A stretch of DNA of 51,973 nt from Patescibacteria group bacterium (GCA_004322265.1 SCSZ01000021.1:1-51973); one strand, 5' to 3'. Numbered from the stretch's first letter, positions 6,208-15,070 are shown. Made by a program: numbers and translations. Notes: generated by a model from the letters alone, not told the origin.

Positions 6208-7623
6208 ATGAGTCTTATATTTAAACGTACCAAAATACTGGCAACCCTTGGCCCCCCTACCAGTAGTCCGGAAATGATTGAAAAACTTGCTCTCGCGGGC
6301 GTGAACGGCTTTAGACTTAATTTTAGCCACGGTGATTACCCTGAGCGTGATGATCAAATCCAGTGGATTCGAGATGCGAACAAAAAGATTGGTAAACCTG
6401 TCGCGATTTTACAGGATTTACAGGGGCCAAAGATACGTCTGGGCATGCTAAATGAAAATACTGAGGTGAAGACTGGCGATGAAATCATTCTCGACTACGC
6501 TGCGCAGCATAGTGGTCTGACTTTTCCAATTCAGTATAATTTGGCTGAAAAAGTAAAGCCTGGTGAGCCAATTTACATCTTTGACGGTAAAGTTCGAACA
6601 ACAGTTCTTGAGATTTTATCTGATACAGCCATTAAGCTGCGTGTTGAAAACGACGGTGTTTTGATGAGCAAAAAAGGCATTAATCTCCCTGATACCGACT
6701 TCGGCGGTGATATTTTGACACCAAAGGATCTCAAGGATATCGAATATGGCCTGACGAAGGACATTGACTATGTGGCAATTAGCTTTATTCAAAGTGCTGA
6801 GGATATCAACAACCTCCGGCAGATCCTAGTTGCAGGCGGGTCTGATGCGCAAATTATCAGTAAAATCGAAACAAAAGCGGCGATTAAGGACGACATACTC
6901 GAGGAAATCGTGAAAGCCAGCGACGGTGTTATGGTTGCTCGTGGAGATCTTGCGGTTGAGGCTGGTGCAGAGGTCGTGCCAATCGTGCAGCGTCGCATTA
7001 TCGCGCTCTGTCGCAAGCACGGCAAGCTCAGCATTGTTGCTACCCAGATGATGGCTAGTATGGTTGAAAATCCTGAGCCGACCAGGGCAGAGGTGAGTGA
7101 TGTAGCTAATGCGGTCATTCAGGGGGCCGATACGGTGATGCTATCAGATGAGACCGCTAACGGTAAGTATCCTCTTGAAACGGTCGGGGCAATGAAGAAA
7201 GTAATTCTTTATACCCAAGATAACGCACCAGTCGCACCACTCCTCGACAAAATTATCAGTCTCAAAAAACAACAGGATGCAATTAGTACAGCAGCAGTGA
7301 GTCTTGCCGAACAGCTTAATGTAGCAGCTATTATCGCCGAAACTAAGTCAGGCGCAACCGCTGCAAATATTGCCGCACACCGTCCGAACCAACCGATCAT
7401 TAGTGTAACGAGTGTTCCTCGTGCCGCCCAGCAACTATCGCTCAGTTACGCGAATCGTAGCTATGTTCGTCCAGACTCAGCAGAGGCGGGGTATGATATT
7501 GCTAAGGAACTAAAAGCTCAAGGGTTCTTCGGTGACGGCGAAGTTACGGTGATTATTGTCAGTGGTCAACAGCCAGGAGCAACTGGTCTGACCGACACAA
7601 TCAAGGTGCGTGTGTTACAGTAA
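6208..7623 (+). CDS. pyk: Pyruvate kinase
   Basis: Transfers phosphate from phosphoenolpyruvate to ADP, giving pyruvate and ATP, the last step of glycolysis. The 471-aa protein has the full family pattern: N-terminal KTKILATLGP, the FSHG loop, DLQGPKIRLG before the B domain, the catalytic-lysine segment SKIETKAA (about residue 221), MVARGDLAVE, and the signature TQMMASMVENPEPTRAE (about 278). The C-terminal regulatory domain is present. I chose 6208 over the ORF-track start 6199 because 6199 lies inside the TACAAT promoter box. It opens a run pyk-pgk-tpiA, so the payoff phase of glycolysis is clustered. Confidence 0.96.
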   Translation: MSLIFKRTKILATLGPPTSSPEMIEKLALAGVNGFRLNFSHGDYPERDDQIQWIRDANKKIGKPVAILQDLQGPKIRLGMLNENTEVKTGDEIILDYAAQHSGLTFPIQYNLAEKVKPGEPIYIFDGKVRTTVLEILSDTAIKLRVENDGVLMSKKGINLPDTDFGGDILTPKDLKDIEYGLTKDIDYVAISFIQSAEDINNLRQILVAGGSDAQIISKIETKAAIKDDILEEIVKASDGVMVARGDLAVEAGAEVVPIVQRRIIALCRKHGKLSIVATQMMASMVENPEPTRAEVSDVANAVIQGADTVMLSDETANGKYPLETVGAMKKVILYTQDNAPVAPLLDKIISLKKQQDAISTAAVSLAEQLNVAAIIAETKSGATAANIAAHRPNQPIISVTSVPRAAQQLSLSYANRSYVRPDSAEAGYDIAKELKAQGFFGDGEVTVIIVSGQQPGATGLTDTIKVRVLQ

Positions 7624-7654
7624 ATATATTAAAAAGGGTGGGTAATAGATAAAA

Positions 7655-8881
7655 ATGGGCTTTTTCAAACTGACAATTCGTGATGTGCCGCTCGATAATC
7701 AAACGGTTCTTGTGCGCGTTGACTATAATTTACCGCTAAATGCAAAAGGTCAAATCAGTGATGACTTGCGTATTCGGGCGAGTCTGCCGACTTTAGAATA
7801 TCTTTTGAAGAAAGGCTGTAAAATTGTTCTGATTAGTCACTTGGGTCGTCCCGAAGGTCGTGATAAAAAACTCAGCCTCGAACCTGTTGCTGAACGTTTA
7901 GCAACGCTGATACACAGGGATGTACGATTTATTGACGAAACCATCGGCGACAAAGCATACCAAGTCGTTAAACGTGCACCTAAAAACTCGATCATTATGT
8001 TCGAAAATCTTCGTTTCTATAAGGAGGAAGAGGCGGACGATCTGGATTTTGCCAAGAAGATAGCCAAGGCAAGCGGTGCACGCTACTTTGTCCAGGATGG
8101 CTTTGGCGTCGTACATCGAGCCCATGCAAGCACTCATGCGATTACGTTATGCATTCCGAGTGTTGCAGGACTTTTACTCGAAAAGGAATACACGACGATT
8201 ACGACTGCGATGCAGTCGCCCAAAAAGCCACTCGTTGCCGTAATGGGCGGCGCAAAGGTTAGCGATAAGATCCCCCTGATTGAACGATTTGTACAGCTTG
8301 CTGACACCATTATTGTTGGCGGTGCACTGTCTAATACATTTCTTGCACATAAAGGCGTACCCGTCGGAAAAAGCCTGGTTGAGCCCGATCAGTATAGTGA
8401 AATTGATCATATTTATAAAAAGGTTACTGAAAAGGGTGAAAGTCTGGACGACTTTATCGTTCTACCGGTTGATGTTGCTGTCGGACCGTCAACAGCCAGT
8501 AATGCTAGGCGTCGTGTTGTCGGGCTTGGCGATGTGGAAAGCGAGGATGACATTCTTGATATTGGCGATCGATCTATCGATCAGATGGTCGAGATTGTAA
8601 AGGGTGCTGGTACCGTGATTTGGAACGGCACGCTCGGTTATGCTGAAAAGCCAGCCTGGGCACATGGATCGGCTCGGTTAGCGCTTGCCCTAGCGTCCCA
8701 ACCTGAAACCACATCGATCATTGGTGGTGGTGATACAGCTGATTTCGCACTCAAATGGGATGGTCATGGTGGTAAGAGCTTTACGCACGTCTCTACCGGT
8801 GGTGGTGCGAGTTTGGAACTGATGTCTGGGGATAAACTTCCAGGTGTGGAAAGCTTGCTAGACGCACCACGTTCAAAGTAG
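7655..8881 (+). CDS. pgk: Phosphoglycerate kinase
   Basis: Makes ATP and 3-phosphoglycerate from 1,3-bisphosphoglycerate and ADP in the cytoplasm. The 408-aa sequence shows the signature VLVRVDYNLPL (about residues 19-29), SHLGRPEGRD, the nucleotide-site GGAKVSDKI and the C-terminal GGGDTADF, followed by STGGGASLELMSG. Length is normal for a bacterial enzyme. It starts 31 nt after pyk with a weak purine-rich ribosome site (AAAAAGGGTGG) and is probably cotranscribed with it. Confidence 0.96.
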   Translation: MGFFKLTIRDVPLDNQTVLVRVDYNLPLNAKGQISDDLRIRASLPTLEYLLKKGCKIVLISHLGRPEGRDKKLSLEPVAERLATLIHRDVRFIDETIGDKAYQVVKRAPKNSIIMFENLRFYKEEEADDLDFAKKIAKASGARYFVQDGFGVVHRAHASTHAITLCIPSVAGLLLEKEYTTITTAMQSPKKPLVAVMGGAKVSDKIPLIERFVQLADTIIVGGALSNTFLAHKGVPVGKSLVEPDQYSEIDHIYKKVTEKGESLDDFIVLPVDVAVGPSTASNARRRVVGLGDVESEDDILDIGDRSIDQMVEIVKGAGTVIWNGTLGYAEKPAWAHGSARLALALASQPETTSIIGGGDTADFALKWDGHGGKSFTHVSTGGGASLELMSGDKLPGVESLLDAPRSK

Positions 8882-8919
8882 TACACTAACAGTAATAACC
8901 ATAAGTAATATGTAGATAA

Positions 8920-9702
8920 ATGGCAAGAGATAAAACACTCATTGTAGGCAACTGGAAAATGAACCTCAACATGGGAGAGGCGAGTTTGTATGTCCACCAA
9001 TTATCGAAAATGGTCAAGCCGCATCGTGATGTTGAGGTTATTTTGGCACCAACTTCGCTTGTTCTTCAGTCGCTCAGTTTGCAAATTAATCCCAGACAGT
9101 TCAAGCTGGCCGCGCAGAACTTTTATTGGCGTGATCAGGGAGCCTACACAGGTGAGATTTCGGCCAGCCAACTGCGCGGTGTTGTACAGTATGCACTCGT
9201 TGGTCATTCTGAGCGTCGCCATGTCTTTCATGAGTCAGACAAAGACACTCGTGCAAAAGTACAGGCGGCAATTCGCAATCGCATTAAACCGATTCTTTGT
9301 ATCGGTGAGACAGCCTTTGAACGTAGCGAAGGTGAAACTAATGATGTGTTGCATGATCAGTTAATTGGCGGTTTGGCTAATATTACGAGTGAAGAATTAG
9401 AACAAGTTGCGATTGCCTATGAGCCTGTCTGGGCGATTGGCAGTGGCCAGAATGCAGTGCCCGCTGATGTAACAGCGGCTGCTCGAGCAATTCGCAGTCA
9501 AATTAAGCATTTATATGGTGAAAAAGCAGCCAATAACATTGCGATCCTTTATGGTGGCAGCGTTAAAGAGGATAGCGCGGCAGATTATTTGGCACTTGAT
9601 GAGATCGACGGATTGTTAGTTGGTGGCGCAAGTTTGGACGCACATGTTTTTAATGAGATTATTAAAAAAGCACATAAACCTGCAAGTGCAGGCAAAGAAT
9701 AG
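8920..9702 (+). CDS. tpiA: Triosephosphate isomerase
   Basis: Interconverts dihydroxyacetone phosphate and glyceraldehyde 3-phosphate. Catalytic residues are all visible: Asn11 and Lys13 in GNWKMN, the histidine of VGHSERR (about 96), and the glutamate of YEPVWAIGSG (about 168), followed by the mobile loop and the phosphate-binding YGGSVK. The 260-aa length is usual. It is third in the pyk-pgk-tpiA run. There is no ribosome site; a TAATAT hexamer ends 8 nt before the ATG, so an internal leaderless promoter is possible. Confidence 0.96.
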   Translation: MARDKTLIVGNWKMNLNMGEASLYVHQLSKMVKPHRDVEVILAPTSLVLQSLSLQINPRQFKLAAQNFYWRDQGAYTGEISASQLRGVVQYALVGHSERRHVFHESDKDTRAKVQAAIRNRIKPILCIGETAFERSEGETNDVLHDQLIGGLANITSEELEQVAIAYEPVWAIGSGQNAVPADVTAAARAIRSQIKHLYGEKAANNIAILYGGSVKEDSAADYLALDEIDGLLVGGASLDAHVFNEIIKKAHKPASAGKE

Positions 9703-9711
9703 GGTGGTACT

Positions 9712-10614
9712 ATGAAAGATATTGATTTTGATGAACTAGATCGAGCCGTCAACTCGCTCGTTAATCCTGACGCGAAATCTGCTCCAGCCGAGACCGCTCC
9801 GTCGGAACCCGTCGTATCGGCCCCTGCAGAGCAATCGACGACCTCACCTCTTGCGGAACGTCGCAGTACAGGACGGTTCATGGACGTTGTTCACCCGTCA
9901 TCAGACATGCGCGGCTCTGTGCCAGCTCGCCCTGCGGAGCCTGAGGCTACTACACAACTGGATACATCGGTACCATCTGAACCACAGACTACACCAGCAG
10001 TCCAAACACCCAGCCCGAGTGATAGTGGTACAAATGTTGAGCCAGAGGCCACGATACCTGAGCCTGCAACCACGGATACAAGTGAACCACTTGAATCACC
10101 ATTTTTGGCTGACGCAAAAGTCGAGAAACGTCCGCTTGGCGCCTTTTCTGATGAAGTTCACGATTCGTCGCCTGCACCATCAATAGCGACGGCATCACCT
10201 ACGGAGCCTGATCTTGAGGCGTTATCGCTTGACTCACCACTTCAGGTTACTTCAAAACCTGATGACCATCCGATAGAAAAGGATACACCACTTCCAGCGG
10301 AACTGGGAACAGACCTATTGTCTATCGAAGCAAATGAAGATCCTGCCACAAATAAAGCCGAGGAAACTCCTCCGATTCCAGCGCCCGATACGACACCTGT
10401 CGGTCCGACCTCTATAACTCCGCAGTACACGCAACAGCCAAGCACCGGCGATAAGCCGGCGGGTAATATTTTCGACACAGCTGCATATAAAAAACCTCAG
10501 CCAGTAAAAGGTAGGAAATCAGGATTGTTCATTGTACTATGGATTTTCTTGCTGCTCGTTGTCGGAGCTGGTATTGGTGCGGCCGTTTACTTCTTCGTTC
10601 TTCCACGTTTGTAG
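9712..10614 (+). CDS. Proline/threonine/glutamate-rich tail-anchored protein, unknown function
   Basis: A 300-aa protein of low complexity (Pro, Thr, Glu, Ser, Ala) with one hydrophobic helix at the extreme C-terminus (LFIVLWIFLLLVVGAGIGAAVYFFVLP) and a basic stop-transfer patch before it (KPQPVKGRKSG). It is therefore probably anchored by its tail with a long disordered cytoplasmic region. Two related short motifs stand out: TGRFMDVVHPSSD (about residue 53) and LGAFSDEVHDSSP (about 140). A short acidic helix opens the protein (MKDIDFDELDRAVNSLV). AGGGTGG precedes the start, 9 nt after tpiA. The motif pair may be a docking site for a partner, but no function is assigned. Confidence 0.8.
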   Translation: MKDIDFDELDRAVNSLVNPDAKSAPAETAPSEPVVSAPAEQSTTSPLAERRSTGRFMDVVHPSSDMRGSVPARPAEPEATTQLDTSVPSEPQTTPAVQTPSPSDSGTNVEPEATIPEPATTDTSEPLESPFLADAKVEKRPLGAFSDEVHDSSPAPSIATASPTEPDLEALSLDSPLQVTSKPDDHPIEKDTPLPAELGTDLLSIEANEDPATNKAEETPPIPAPDTTPVGPTSITPQYTQQPSTGDKPAGNIFDTAAYKKPQPVKGRKSGLFIVLWIFLLLVVGAGIGAAVYFFVLPRL

Positions 10615-10616
10615 AC

Positions 10617-10622
10617 TATAAT
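10617..10622 (+). promoter_or_regulatory. -10 box of the UvrD/PcrA gene
   Basis: TATAAT ends 7 nt before the ATG at 10630 and overlaps the end region of the preceding gene. Leaderless transcription is likely. Confidence 0.6.
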
Positions 10623-10629
10623 AGAGACA

Positions 10630-12732
10630 ATGGATATTCTTGATGGGTTAAACGCGGCTCAGGCTGAGGCGGTGCAGACAACTTCTGGACCGCTCTTGAT
10701 TTTGGCTGGCGCAGGTAGCGGCAAGACCAAGACACTGACGCATCGAATCGCGTATCTTATTTCGCATGAAGCAGTTTGGCCGAATGAGATTTTGGCAGTT
10801 ACCTTTACTAATAAAGCAGCCAAAGAAATGCGTACGCGACTCGGCATCTTGCTTGGTCAGGACGGTGCGAACCGGGGGTTTATGCCATGGATGGGGACAT
10901 TTCATGGCATTTGCGTACGACTTCTACGAATTGAAGGCGAGGCGATTGGCACCCCTCGTAACTTTGTTATTTATGACGAGGATGACCGACGCGGACTTAT
11001 TAAACAGGCTATGAAACAATTATCGATTAGTGATAAGGAGATAAAAGCACAATCAATTAGTGGCGCTATATCAACTGCCAAAAATGAAATGATTGGTCCT
11101 GATGACTTTGCGGCCGCCGCCTCATATCCGTACCAAAAGAATGTCGCCAAAGTATATGAACGTTACGAAAGTTTACGCAAAACTGCAGGTGCACTTGATT
11201 TTGATGACCTACTGCTCGAGGTAGTTCGCCTTTTTAAGGAAGCTCCAGAAGTTCGCAAAAAATGGCAAACGACCTTTAAGCACATTTTGATTGATGAGTA
11301 CCAAGACACAAACGCGGCACAATATTCGATCGTCAAATCTCTGGTTGGTGATGATCGTAATATTTGTGTTGTGGGTGATGATTGGCAATCGATTTACAGC
11401 TGGCGTGGAGCAGATTTTACGAATATCTTGAACTTTGAACGTGATTTTAAGGGCGCTAAAGTAATCAAACTCGAGCAAAACTATCGCAGCACAGGCAATA
11501 TCCTTGACGCAGCTAGCAATGTCATTACCAAAAATGTTCAGCGGACTGATAAGAAATTGTGGACTGCGGAAGGGCCAGGTGCGCCTGTTCAAGTCCACGG
11601 CGTATACGACGAGGCAGAGGAAGCAAATCTAGTCGCCGAACGCATTTCATCGCACGTTGCGATGAAAGCAAGAAGTTTTGGTGATTTTGCAGTCCTATAT
11701 CGTACAAATGCACAGAGCTATACGTTGGAGCGCGCCTTTCTGAGGCTGCGCGTGCCGTATCAAATTGTCGGTGGCGTCAGATTCTACGACCGCAAGGAAA
11801 TTAAGGATATTATCGCTTATTTGCGTCTGATATATCAACCCAATGATCGGATGAGCTTTAGTCGAATCGTGAATGTTCCTACTCGGGGTGTTGGCGAGAC
11901 TAGCCTCGAACGATTCATGGCATGGCAGTCCGGTAGTGGAATGGACATTTTGAGCGCGCTGGTTAATGTTGAACAGACAAGTACGGTAACATCACGAGCT
12001 AAACAAGCGCTCGTGAATCTCGGTGAAAAATTACGAACAGTTCAAGTGCTGATTGATACTGCTAATCCAAGCACCGTTATTGAAAAACTAATTGATGTTA
12101 CGGGTTATCGCGATTATATCCTTGACGGTAGTCCTCAAGCCGAGGAGCGTGAAGCAAACCTCGGTGCGCTTCTATCTGATGCACAGAACTTTGCGAGTTT
12201 ACCTGATTTTCTAGAGGAAGTAGCGCTTATGTCGAGCGCTGATACCGATAGTCGCGATGGTAAAGTAACTCTCATGACGCTACACGCCGCAAAAGGTCTC
12301 GAATTTCCAGTTGTTTTCATCGTGGGTATGGAGGAGGGCATCATTCCACATGCTCGTGTGTATGAAGCTGGGCCAGCTGAGCTTGAAGAAGAGCGGCGCC
12401 TCGCCTATGTAGGAATGACCAGAGCCCGCGAGGAACTTCATCTGACATATGCACAAAGCCGCCTCCAGTTTGGTCAGCGTGGTTATAATGCCATGTCGCG
12501 CTTTATTAGCGATATGGGCGATCAAGTCGCTGCGGTTACAAGTGAGCAACCTAAGCGGATAGAACAAGAGTTTTATAGTGATGAACCATTTAGTATAGGC
12601 GATATTGTTCGATCAAGTGCGTTTGGTAATGGTGAGGTGATTGATGTTGATGGCCTAGCGCTGACAATTAAATTTGACAGTGGTCAAACCAAAAAGCTCA
12701 ATGCCGAGTACGCACGTCTCGAAAAAATATAA
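10630..12732 (+). CDS. pcrA: ATP-dependent DNA helicase of the UvrD/PcrA family
   Basis: A 3'-5' superfamily 1 helicase for excision repair, replication restart and clearing of transcription conflicts. Motif I is LAGAGSGKTKTL (about residues 27-38), followed by motif II DEYQDTN (about 222), motif III GDDWQSIYSWRGAD, motif IV QNYRSTGNI, motif V TLHAAKGLEFPVVFIVG and motif VI YVGMTRAREELHL. The last 45 residues (SIGDIVRSSAFGNGEVIDVDG) form the Tudor-like domain that binds RNA polymerase in PcrA, so PcrA is a better match than Rep. Length of 700 aa is typical. It may work with the UvrA and UvrC encoded in this window. Confidence 0.94.
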   Translation: MDILDGLNAAQAEAVQTTSGPLLILAGAGSGKTKTLTHRIAYLISHEAVWPNEILAVTFTNKAAKEMRTRLGILLGQDGANRGFMPWMGTFHGICVRLLRIEGEAIGTPRNFVIYDEDDRRGLIKQAMKQLSISDKEIKAQSISGAISTAKNEMIGPDDFAAAASYPYQKNVAKVYERYESLRKTAGALDFDDLLLEVVRLFKEAPEVRKKWQTTFKHILIDEYQDTNAAQYSIVKSLVGDDRNICVVGDDWQSIYSWRGADFTNILNFERDFKGAKVIKLEQNYRSTGNILDAASNVITKNVQRTDKKLWTAEGPGAPVQVHGVYDEAEEANLVAERISSHVAMKARSFGDFAVLYRTNAQSYTLERAFLRLRVPYQIVGGVRFYDRKEIKDIIAYLRLIYQPNDRMSFSRIVNVPTRGVGETSLERFMAWQSGSGMDILSALVNVEQTSTVTSRAKQALVNLGEKLRTVQVLIDTANPSTVIEKLIDVTGYRDYILDGSPQAEEREANLGALLSDAQNFASLPDFLEEVALMSSADTDSRDGKVTLMTLHAAKGLEFPVVFIVGMEEGIIPHARVYEAGPAELEEERRLAYVGMTRAREELHLTYAQSRLQFGQRGYNAMSRFISDMGDQVAAVTSEQPKRIEQEFYSDEPFSIGDIVRSSAFGNGEVIDVDGLALTIKFDSGQTKKLNAEYARLEKI

Positions 12733-12765
12733 TCTTGTTTGCGTATTATTTCCTCTAAGATCGCC

Positions 12766-12815
12766 CTACACGCCTATAATTTCTCTGGTCGTCGATGTAA
12801 ATTATAGGGCTGTAG
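12766..12815. other. Long dyad downstream of pcrA
   Basis: CCTATAATTT and AAATTATAGG form a 10-bp stem, extended by CTACA/TGTAG across an internal loop, around a 16-nt loop. No clear T-run follows, so termination of pcrA is possible but unproven. Both arms contain a TATAAT-like hexamer, so divergent transcription is another option. Confidence 0.45.
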
Positions 12816-12844
12816 TCGCTTTATGACCTTTTCGGGATAATACA

Positions 12845-12979
12845 CAAACCTGCCGAACCTACAATATTAAGCAGAATTAGGGGTGGCGTTCGGTGGGGCA
12901 GCACCCAGATTTGTTTTCTGTCGTAATCGACGAAAAAAATCTAGGGGCAAACCGAACGACAGGACCCCGGTCAGGTTTG
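12845..12979 (+). ncRNA. Candidate structured RNA with competing pairings
   Basis: The outer arms CAAACCTG (12845-12852) and CAGGTTTG (12972-12979) are perfectly complementary. Inside, CGTTCGGT (12887-12894) pairs perfectly with ACCGAACG (12951-12958), enclosing AGATTT/AAATCT and a GTCG-TAAT-CGAC hairpin. The same CGTTCGGT can pair with CCGAAC at 12853-12858 instead, so two exclusive folds are possible, as in riboswitches. GATAAT (12836-12841) could be its -10 box. I do not recognise the family. It precedes an Rpf/Apf-like gene, but that gene also has its own promoter at 13019. Confidence 0.5.
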
Positions 12980-13018
12980 AATACGCTTGTGCTTGTTGGT
13001 GCCAAGACCGAATTTTGC

Positions 13019-13024
13019 TATACT
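13019..13024 (+). promoter_or_regulatory. Extended -10 promoter of the Rpf/Apf-like gene
   Basis: TGC directly precedes TATACT. The predicted 5' UTR of about 28 nt contains a GAACAC/GTGTTC hairpin just upstream of the ATG. Confidence 0.6.
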
Positions 13025-13058
13025 AATAGGAACACACTTTTGGGGTGTTCAATATTAT

Positions 13059-14300
13059 ATGAAGAGTCTTATCCGTAGATCCGCCACACCATTTGGAGCG
13101 ATTATCGCTGCTTTTCTTTTGCTGGTTGTTATAGCGGTTATTGTTGTTAACCGGGCTGGCGCTACAGACGGACAAAGTCAGAGTGGTCGCCTCATCACAA
13201 TTCATGATCGTGGAACTGAGAAGGTGATTATGAGTAATGCTGCGACAGTTGGCGATGCACTAAAAGAGGCTGACGTCCAAATTGACTCATCCGATGCAGT
13301 TGAGCCAGCGACCACCGAAAAGTTGGTTGCGAGCGAGTACAACATCAATATTTACAGGGCTCGACCAGTTATCGTTGTCGATGGAGCAACTAAAGAGAAA
13401 ATCATTACGCCGTATCAAACAGGTGATCAGATTGCTAAAGGCGCTGGTATAACACTGTTCCCGGAGGATAAAACAACGCTTGCGCCGAGTGATGATATTA
13501 CTGCAGATGGCGCAGGATTGGTACTAACTATTGATCGTGCAACTCCATTCACCTTTACGCTCTATGGCACAACCACCGAGGCTCGAACTCAGGCTAGTAC
13601 AGTTGGGGCAATGCTGAAAGAAAAAGGCATTGTACTATCGAGCGACGATCACGTAACACCAGACCAATCAACACCAATTTCAAATGGTCTAGCTGTACGA
13701 GTCTGGCGTGAAGGCAAGCAGACAATTACCGTCGATGAACCGATCGCCTTTACGACTCAAAAAGTGCAAGACGGTGATTATAATGTTGGCTATAGCGCAG
13801 TCCAGACTCCAGGCGTCAATGGTTCGCAGAGTGTAACGTACCAAGTAACAATCCAGGACGGTAAGGAGGTTGGCCGAACGGCGATTGCAAGTATCGTAAC
13901 ACTTCAACCAATTCAGCAAGTAGAAATTGTGGGTGTTAAAGTTGCCCTTGCTCGAAGCTACTCTGCTGATCGTGTTGCGGTGATGACGCAGGCTGGGATT
14001 GCTGATAGCGACCAAGGATACGCTGCCTATATTGTCGATCACGAAGATGCCACCTGGTGTCCAACTCGTTGGCAAGGTCAATCAGGCTGCCCAACATCGT
14101 ACATAGCTCTTTATAGCGAGGGCGCCAACATTGGCTATGGTCTGTGTCAGGCGACGCCAGGCAACAAGATGGCAATCGCAGGTAGTGACTGGCGAACTAA
14201 CCCTGTTACCCAGATGAAATGGTGTACCAGTTACGCGCTGTCTCGTTATGGTAGTTGGCTTGCAGCCTATACCTTTAAGGTGCAAAAAGGCTGGTGGTAA
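13059..14300 (+). CDS. DUF348/G5-domain cell-wall hydrolase with Rpf/Apf-like lysozyme-fold domain
   Basis: A 413-aa membrane-anchored exoprotein. One N-terminal helix lies at about residues 13-34 (FGAIIAAFLLLVVIAVIVV). Three YabE-type DUF348 units follow, each around a stretch like VGDALKEADV or VGAMLKEKGI. A G5-type segment at about 215-290 contains VTYQVTIQDGKEVGRTAIAS. The C-terminal domain (CPTRWQGQSGC, GYGLCQATPGNKMA, TNPVTQMKWCTSYALSRYG) resembles the lysozyme-like end of aggregation-promoting and resuscitation-promoting factors. It should cut or remodel peptidoglycan, its own or a host's. I prefer the ATG at 13059 to the TTG at 12987, because 12987 lies upstream of the promoter. Confidence 0.88.
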   Translation: MKSLIRRSATPFGAIIAAFLLLVVIAVIVVNRAGATDGQSQSGRLITIHDRGTEKVIMSNAATVGDALKEADVQIDSSDAVEPATTEKLVASEYNINIYRARPVIVVDGATKEKIITPYQTGDQIAKGAGITLFPEDKTTLAPSDDITADGAGLVLTIDRATPFTFTLYGTTTEARTQASTVGAMLKEKGIVLSSDDHVTPDQSTPISNGLAVRVWREGKQTITVDEPIAFTTQKVQDGDYNVGYSAVQTPGVNGSQSVTYQVTIQDGKEVGRTAIASIVTLQPIQQVEIVGVKVALARSYSADRVAVMTQAGIADSDQGYAAYIVDHEDATWCPTRWQGQSGCPTSYIALYSEGANIGYGLCQATPGNKMAIAGSDWRTNPVTQMKWCTSYALSRYGSWLAAYTFKVQKGWW

Positions 14301-15070
14301 AAGGTCCTAATAAATCCCTCGGTCAACATTGGCTGAAGGATAGGGATATATTGGGGCATATTGCAGACTGCGCAGAACTAACACCGGATGATACGGTGCT
14401 CGAAATTGGACCAGGGCTCGGGACATTGACGAGTGAGCTACTACGCCGAGCGAAAAGAGTCGTCGCGGTTGAATTTGACGCGGAACTAGCACGTAAATTG
14501 CCCGCACAATTTCCAGGTAAAAATCTAGAGGTTGTCCAGGATGATATCCTGTCATTTGATCTTTCTACCTTGCCCAAGAATTATGCAGTCGTCGCGAACG
14601 TACCATATTACATCACGAGCAAAATTGTCCAGATGTTGCTAACCGCGCAGAATAAACCAAAGGTCGCTGTACTATTGGTCCAGAAGGAAGTTGCCCAGCG
14701 CCTAGCGGCCCGTCCTGGGCAGATGAGTATTCTGGCAGTCAGCGCGCAGATTTTTGCAGATGTAACACTTGGCGACGTTGTGCCAGCAGAATTCTTTACA
14801 CCGCCACCAAAAGTTGATAGTCAGGTCGTTATCTTGCGAACTCGAAGCGAGTCGTTTCTAACCGATGTGTCAGAAAAGGATTTCTTTAAGGTGGTAAAAG
14901 CTGGTTTTTCAGCGAAGCGCAAAATGCTCCGTAGTAGTCTGTCGGGTGGTCTCAAACTCTCAAAAGTAGAAACCGAAGCACTACTGACTGAAGCATCGAT
15001 CAACCCAGACTCTCGTGCCGAGGCACTATCGCTAGACGACTGGGTTCGTCTCACTCGCATTGTCGGTTGA
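14294..15070 (+). CDS. rsmA: 16S rRNA (adenine1518-N6/adenine1519-N6)-dimethyltransferase
   Basis: Dimethylates two adjacent adenines in helix 45 of 16S rRNA late in small-subunit assembly, using S-adenosylmethionine. The 258-aa protein shows the KsgA/Dim1 signatures: N-terminal KSLGQHWLKD, SAM-binding motif LEIGPGLGTLT (about residue 36), the acidic VVAVEFD, and the catalytic NVPYYI (about 102-107), then VQKEVAQRL and FFTPPPKVDS. The start is a GTG overlapping the stop of the preceding hydrolase by 7 nt, with AAAGG upstream, so the two are translationally coupled. Confidence 0.95.
   Translation: MVKGPNKSLGQHWLKDRDILGHIADCAELTPDDTVLEIGPGLGTLTSELLRRAKRVVAVEFDAELARKLPAQFPGKNLEVVQDDILSFDLSTLPKNYAVVANVPYYITSKIVQMLLTAQNKPKVAVLLVQKEVAQRLAARPGQMSILAVSAQIFADVTLGDVVPAEFFTPPPKVDSQVVILRTRSESFLTDVSEKDFFKVVKAGFSAKRKMLRSSLSGGLKLSKVETEALLTEASINPDSRAEALSLDDWVRLTRIVG

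Noticed and set aside
12845-12979. Assignment of the structured RNA to the c-di-AMP (ydaO) riboswitch because it precedes an Rpf-like gene.
   Set aside because: The conserved GACAGCUAA-type segment of that class is not present, and the gene has a closer promoter downstream.
12987-13058. TTG start at 12987 for the Rpf/Apf-like gene.
   Set aside because: It lies upstream of the TGC-TATACT promoter. The ATG at 13059 begins a normal signal-anchor sequence.
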